From: Nitrospirota bacterium
GTDB taxonomy: Bacteria; Nitrospirota; JACRHJ01
Direction: 5' to 3'
Assembly (NCBI GenBank): GCA_027328825.1
Contig: DAHWTK010000043.1
Location: 1-8,750 of the forward strand
DNA length: 8,750 bases
Shown: positions 5,897 to 8,750 of the stretch, piece after piece
Numbering within the stretch: position 1 is the stretch's first letter
How the letters are laid out: each line of letters starts with the position of its first letter
Notes under the pieces: model-generated
Database searches by the model: none
Seen by the model: the letters and a program-made list of their open reading frames with translations, nothing else
What the model was told of the DNA's origin: nothing
Position numbers and translations under genes: made by a program

Positions 5897-6544
5897 TCAC
5901 CAGTGCGTCTTAAGCTCTCCCTTTGAGAGAACCTTGCCCGCGAAGGACGCCGAATGGCATCGGTTGCAGACTTTCAGCATGAGCTCTTTTGAGGAGACTG
6001 TATCGCTTACGTTATGGTCTCCGTCCGGCATGTGACACCTCTGGCACGTGGCGCTGTATTTCGGCCCCATGACTTTGTATACCACATACATCTTCGAGAG
6101 GAAATAGCTTTTTGCATGTTCGGAGTTATGACATGTCCGGCATATTTCCGGGTCGCGGGCGACGTCGAGAGAAAATGTATGCCAGGGATGGCACGAAGTG
6201 CATTTCACCTTCCCGGCGTGCGCTCCGGCAAGCGTCTCCTTTACCCTTATCGGGTGGCATTTCATGCACACTTCCTGCCCGGGGTGCGCTATGAACTGCG
6301 GCGAATCAAAGCCCTTGTCGTGGTTTCCGTGGCAATTCGGGCACTTTACACCCGCCTTCGCGTGGGCGCTTTCGAGCCAGGTCTCGGCTATCCAGGGCGT
6401 AATTTCTTTCTTTGAATGGCACTGGTAGCAGGAGAAACTGGTATCTACCGCCGCAAGGGCCGGGGCGGCAAAGACCAGGGCCGAAGCCGCGCAGAGAGTC
6501 AAAACCGCCGTCAACCATCCCGCAGATGCATGGCGCTCTCCCAT
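5897..6544 (-). CDS. Exported seven-heme c-type cytochrome, related in pattern to the HAO/c554 class
   Basis: A 215-residue periplasmic electron carrier. A signal peptide (about residues 1-31, hydrophobic run LTAVLTLCAASALVFA, cleavage near ALA-AVD) precedes seven CxxCH heme motifs at residues 39, 68, 93, 115, 135, 167 and 193. Eight other histidines in the mature part (61, 75, 87, 109, 122, 143, 177, 214) are enough for bis-histidine ligation of every heme. The stretch with CRTCHNSEHAKSYF, CQRCHMPDGDHN and CNRCHSASFA resembles the hydroxylamine oxidoreductase-like class. However, the protein ends soon after the last heme and lacks the long C-terminal helical region of those enzymes. An electron-transfer role is therefore more likely than catalysis. 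I chose the ATG at 6544, with GGAGGGG just upstream; an in-frame TTG at 6574 is the alternative. Confidence 0.92.
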   Translation of the reverse strand: MGERHASAGWLTAVLTLCAASALVFAAPALAAVDTSFSCYQCHSKKEITPWIAETWLESAHAKAGVKCPNCHGNHDKGFDSPQFIAHPGQEVCMKCHPIRVKETLAGAHAGKVKCTSCHPWHTFSLDVARDPEICRTCHNSEHAKSYFLSKMYVVYKVMGPKYSATCQRCHMPDGDHNVSDTVSSKELMLKVCNRCHSASFAGKVLSKGELKTHW

Positions 6545-6594
6545 AACCCCTCCATCTCGAAATGTTAAGACCAAAGCTCCTTTATTTTTGGAAC

Positions 6595-6624
6595 ATTATA
6601 CCAGAAAAGAGGCGGGTTTTTTAA
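6595..6624 (-). promoter_or_regulatory. Extended -10 promoter of the cytochrome-cupin operon
   Basis: On the minus strand TGGTATAAT (6603 down to 6595) is a perfect TATAAT with an upstream TGN extension. A weak -35, TTAAAA (6624-6619), lies at 18-base spacing. Transcription would begin near 6588 and give a leader of roughly 45 bases with a GGAGGGG ribosome binding site (6553-6547). GCGGG (6612-6616) and CCCGC (6635-6639) form an inverted repeat around the -35 region and could be an operator, though 5 bp arms are weak evidence. Confidence 0.6.
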
Positions 6625-6698
6625 AATAAACGCGCCCGCAAATAAAAATGCAAGCGAGCTCTTTAAATAACCGCGCAATTATGCTAAATTTATCGTCC

Positions 6699-7757
6699 AT
6701 GAAATTATCGCTCACAGGCTTTCTTGCGCTTCTGGTTTTCGTGCTGGCGGCTCAGGCTGCGTTCGGACAGATGAGTGTTGGCCAGGTAGAGGTGAAATAT
6801 CTCGGCGCGAGAAACTACTACGCCTTCACGCGTGTGGTCTTCGATACCGGAAGCTTACAACCTGAAACCTTCAGGATGAACTTCGACCCGATACAGAACC
6901 GGCTTGTCCTTTATCCTTCGTCCGGGACGATGTCCCTGTCTTTCGCGCCCGTGCATGCGGTAAGCGACATCGTCCGGGAGGTGAATTTCACGCAGGTGTA
7001 CAACCAGCCGGCGATTATCATAACACTCTCTTCCGCCGCGGCTCCGGGTTACAGGGTTTCATATTTAAGAGAGCCGAACAGGATAGTACTTGATTTTTAC
7101 GGCAGCGACAGGAACCAGGACGCGGGTTTTTTGAGGCTTATCAGGCCGGTGCGGACTGTGGCCATAGACCCGGGCCACGGCGGGCGTTTCTTCGGCAGCT
7201 TCCAGACGGGAGGCATGCCGGAAAAAGAGCTTGCGATGGATGTCGCGCTAAGACTCAGGAAGGCTTTGACGGCGATGGGCTTCAGGGTCGTTCTGACAAG
7301 GGAGGGCGATACCGAGGTCAGCCTTGATGAGCGCGCCGGTATAGCGAACGCGGCCCGTGCGGACGTCTTCGTCTCCATACACGCGTCCGGCTCTTACGGG
7401 ACAAAAGGTCAGGGCCCGGAGTTCTATACCACCGGCGCGGGCGAACTTAACACAGGGGCCAAATCCAAAACCCGGATGGTCTGGGACGAGCAGAACGCGC
7501 CGTATCTCCCGGACGACCTGAGGCTTGCCAGAAGCCTAATGCTCGATATGGGCGCCATGAGCGGGCGTGTGTCCGTGCTTCACCAGACGAGGCTTGCGGT
7601 TTTCAACGGCCTCGCCATGCCCGCAGTCATGGTGGAGCTTGGGGACCTGAACGACCCCGACCAGGCCCAGATGCTTATGGACGAGGCTTACAGGGACATG
7701 ATTGCGGCCAAGCTGGCCCGCGGTATAGAGGATTTCGCGAGGGGGGTGGTCAAGTGA
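6699..7757 (+). CDS. N-acetylmuramoyl-L-alanine amidase (AMIN + Amidase_3), AmiC type
   Basis: A 352-residue periplasmic zinc amidase that cleaves the bond between N-acetylmuramic acid and the stem peptide, typically during daughter-cell separation. It starts with a signal peptide (MKLSLTGFLALLVFVLAAQA, cleavage near AFG-Q). An AMIN targeting domain follows (about 28-135, ending RIVLDFYG), then an Amidase_3 catalytic domain (about 151-349). Expected zinc and catalytic residues are all present: His160 in DPGHGG, Glu175 in PEKELAM, His228 in FVSIHAS and Glu313 in MVELGD. Upstream in-frame ATGs at 6648 and 6681 would place extra residues before the signal peptide. I chose 6699 because it gives a normal signal sequence, although no Shine-Dalgarno is seen before any of the three. 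It overlaps the next gene by four bases (GTGA). Confidence 0.92.
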   Translation: MKLSLTGFLALLVFVLAAQAAFGQMSVGQVEVKYLGARNYYAFTRVVFDTGSLQPETFRMNFDPIQNRLVLYPSSGTMSLSFAPVHAVSDIVREVNFTQVYNQPAIIITLSSAAAPGYRVSYLREPNRIVLDFYGSDRNQDAGFLRLIRPVRTVAIDPGHGGRFFGSFQTGGMPEKELAMDVALRLRKALTAMGFRVVLTREGDTEVSLDERAGIANAARADVFVSIHASGSYGTKGQGPEFYTTGAGELNTGAKSKTRMVWDEQNAPYLPDDLRLARSLMLDMGAMSGRVSVLHQTRLAVFNGLAMPAVMVELGDLNDPDQAQMLMDEAYRDMIAAKLARGIEDFARGVVK

Positions 7758-8368
7758 AGGACAGGGTGAAACACGAACGCGACGGGGCGTCCTGGTACTG
7801 GATAGTCGTTGCGGCGATCCTCGCCTCCGCGCTTTCCGTCGGCACATTTTATCTATTCCAGGCGACAAGCCGTCCTGCAAAGCGAATAATGCCCGCCACC
7901 GGGCCAGTCTTCAAGGAGGTAAGCGCCGCGCAGGGGCCGCAGATGACGCTGAAGATATATTTCCCGCTCCAGGACGGAAGCGGACTTTCGCCGGAGACGA
8001 GGCAGGTCGCCCAGTCAACGGACGAGACGCAGGAAGTGAAGGAAGTCCTCTCTGAGCTTATACGCGGGCCGCTCTCGGCGAACCTCGCCCCGGCCCTGCC
8101 CGCAGCGACACAGGTCAAGAGCGCGTTCATAGACCCTTCCACCGGCATTGCATACGTGGATTTCTCCCGCGACGTCCAGACGCAGTTCCCCGGCGGCGCA
8201 TGGACGGAGACGCTCGCGATATACTCCGTCGTCAATACCCTGGCCGAGGACTTCCCGGACATCAAGCGGGTGCAGATACTCATAGACGGCAACGTCGAGA
8301 GCTCCCTCGCCGGCCATATCGACATCACCCGCCCCTTTGCGCCCAGAACCGCGCTGAACAGGGAGTAA
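7754..8368 (+). CDS. Membrane-anchored GerM (Germane) domain protein
   Basis: A 204-residue protein with a short charged cytoplasmic tail, one membrane segment (about residues 14-36, WYWIVVAAILASALSVGTFYLF), and an outer domain resembling GerM/Germane (about 63-195). Supporting motifs are LKIYFPLQDG, a helix EVKEVLSELIRGP (94-106), SAFIDPSTGIAYVDFSRDV (123-141), ETLAIYSVVNTLAEDFPDIKRVQILIDG (152-179 in parts) and a terminal SLAGHIDITRPF. The domain was named in spore germination and sporulation proteins, but also occurs in non-sporulating bacteria beside amidases. The GTG start at 7754 overlaps the amidase stop, with a GGGGGG-type ribosome site (7740-7747), so the two are translationally coupled. 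A periplasmic role linked to cell-wall remodelling is inferred from this coupling. Confidence 0.87.
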   Translation: MKDRVKHERDGASWYWIVVAAILASALSVGTFYLFQATSRPAKRIMPATGPVFKEVSAAQGPQMTLKIYFPLQDGSGLSPETRQVAQSTDETQEVKEVLSELIRGPLSANLAPALPAATQVKSAFIDPSTGIAYVDFSRDVQTQFPGGAWTETLAIYSVVNTLAEDFPDIKRVQILIDGNVESSLAGHIDITRPFAPRTALNRE

Positions 8369-8750
8369 ATGACCTCTCACCCTATCGGCATATTCGACTC
8401 AGGCATCGGCGGGCTTACCGTCCTGAAGGAAATCCATCGGCAGATTCCGGGTGAGAACCTGATTTACTTCGGAGACACGGCGAGAGTCCCGTACGGGATA
8501 AAGTCCGCCGAGACGGTGCGGCGCTTCTCGCTGGAGATAGCGGATTACCTCGTCCGGCGGGGCATAAAGATGCTCGTCGTCGCCTGCAACACCGCTTCCG
8601 CCGCCGCGCTCAATACGCTCAGGGAGAGCCTGCCCATACCCGTCGTCGGCGTGCTGATGCCCGGCGCGTACGCCGCGTCCCGCGCCACGCATACCGGCAG
8701 GGTGGGCGTCATAGGCACGGAGTCCACCGTCGCCTCAGGGGCGTACGACC
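8369..8750 (+). CDS. murI: Glutamate racemase, N-terminal part (cut by window end)
   Basis: The frame runs open from the ATG at 8369 to the window end, 127 codons of an expected 260-270. MurI interconverts L- and D-glutamate in the cytoplasm to supply D-glutamate for peptidoglycan. Seen: IGIFDSGIGGLTVLKEI (residues 6-22) with catalytic-region Asp10-Ser11, YFGDTARVPYGIKS (33-46), and VVACNTASAAAL (70-81) with the first catalytic cysteine Cys73. GVIGTEST (113-120) follows. The second catalytic cysteine lies beyond the window. The ATG directly follows the GerM-protein stop, with AGGGAG (8360-8365) three bases upstream, so murI is probably the third gene of the amidase operon. No anomaly is seen in the visible half. 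Confidence 0.95.
   Translation, partial: MTSHPIGIFDSGIGGLTVLKEIHRQIPGENLIYFGDTARVPYGIKSAETVRRFSLEIADYLVRRGIKMLVVACNTASAAALNTLRESLPIPVVGVLMPGAYAASRATHTGRVGVIGTESTVASGAYD

Noticed and set aside
4619..5900. Toxin-antitoxin, defence or phage module in the small-gene region
   Set aside because: No nuclease, antitoxin, phage or defence motif is readable. The small genes look like membrane and helical proteins with the same codon style as their neighbours.
6014..6415. Plus-strand frame across the cytochrome gene
   Set aside because: The minus strand has seven regularly spaced CxxCH motifs and a signal peptide, so the plus frame is a shadow.
6612..6639. Possible rho-independent terminator formed by GCGGG, a T-run and CCCGC
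   Set aside because: It lies between divergent genes where no transcript should end, the stem is only 5 bp, and the T-run is within the loop rather than after the stem.

Overview
The window reads as chromosomal DNA from a Gram-negative, probably anaerobic bacterium of the deltaproteobacterial/Desulfobacterota or Nitrospirota type. This is inferred from a four-subunit pyruvate:ferredoxin oxidoreductase, a periplasmic seven-heme c-type cytochrome, an AMIN-domain amidase, and the dnaX-ybaB-recR-por gene order, which I recall in part from Geobacter-like genomes. The DNA looks GC-rich by eye, yet AUA isoleucine codons are common (11 of 17 Ile codons in porB), a possible lineage signature. Genes are tightly packed, with no gene-free stretch over about 155 bases.

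Layout. 1-1459 (+): the 3' end of dnaX (clamp-loader tau/gamma), then ybaB (nucleoid-associated protein) and recR (recombination mediator). A 91-base gap before recR holds a large imperfect inverted repeat. 1507-4618 (+): porG, porD, porA and porB, the gamma, delta, alpha and beta subunits of pyruvate:ferredoxin oxidoreductase. They are closely spaced and end at a rho-independent terminator (4663-4705). 4765-5597 (+): a three-gene operon of unrecognised small proteins. It has a TTGACA-type promoter candidate and a strong ribosome binding site. Its first two members are tandem paralogues of exactly 98 residues with three predicted membrane segments; the third is a 76-residue soluble helical protein. 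5584-6544 (-): a convergent two-gene operon encoding an exported seven-heme cytochrome c and a small cupin, driven by an extended -10 promoter (TGGTATAAT). 6699-8750 (+): a cell-wall operon of an N-acetylmuramoyl-L-alanine amidase, a membrane-anchored GerM-domain protein, and the start of murI (glutamate racemase), cut by the window end.

Functionally, the first block is DNA replication and repair. The second makes or consumes acetyl-CoA with ferredoxin as electron carrier. The fourth is periplasmic electron transfer, and the last is peptidoglycan precursor supply and remodelling. Most of this is ordinary core genome. The least explained part is 4765-5892: the duplicated small membrane proteins, their helical companion, and the neighbouring cytochrome/cupin pair. 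I see no CRISPR, tRNA, rRNA, insertion sequence or phage genes.
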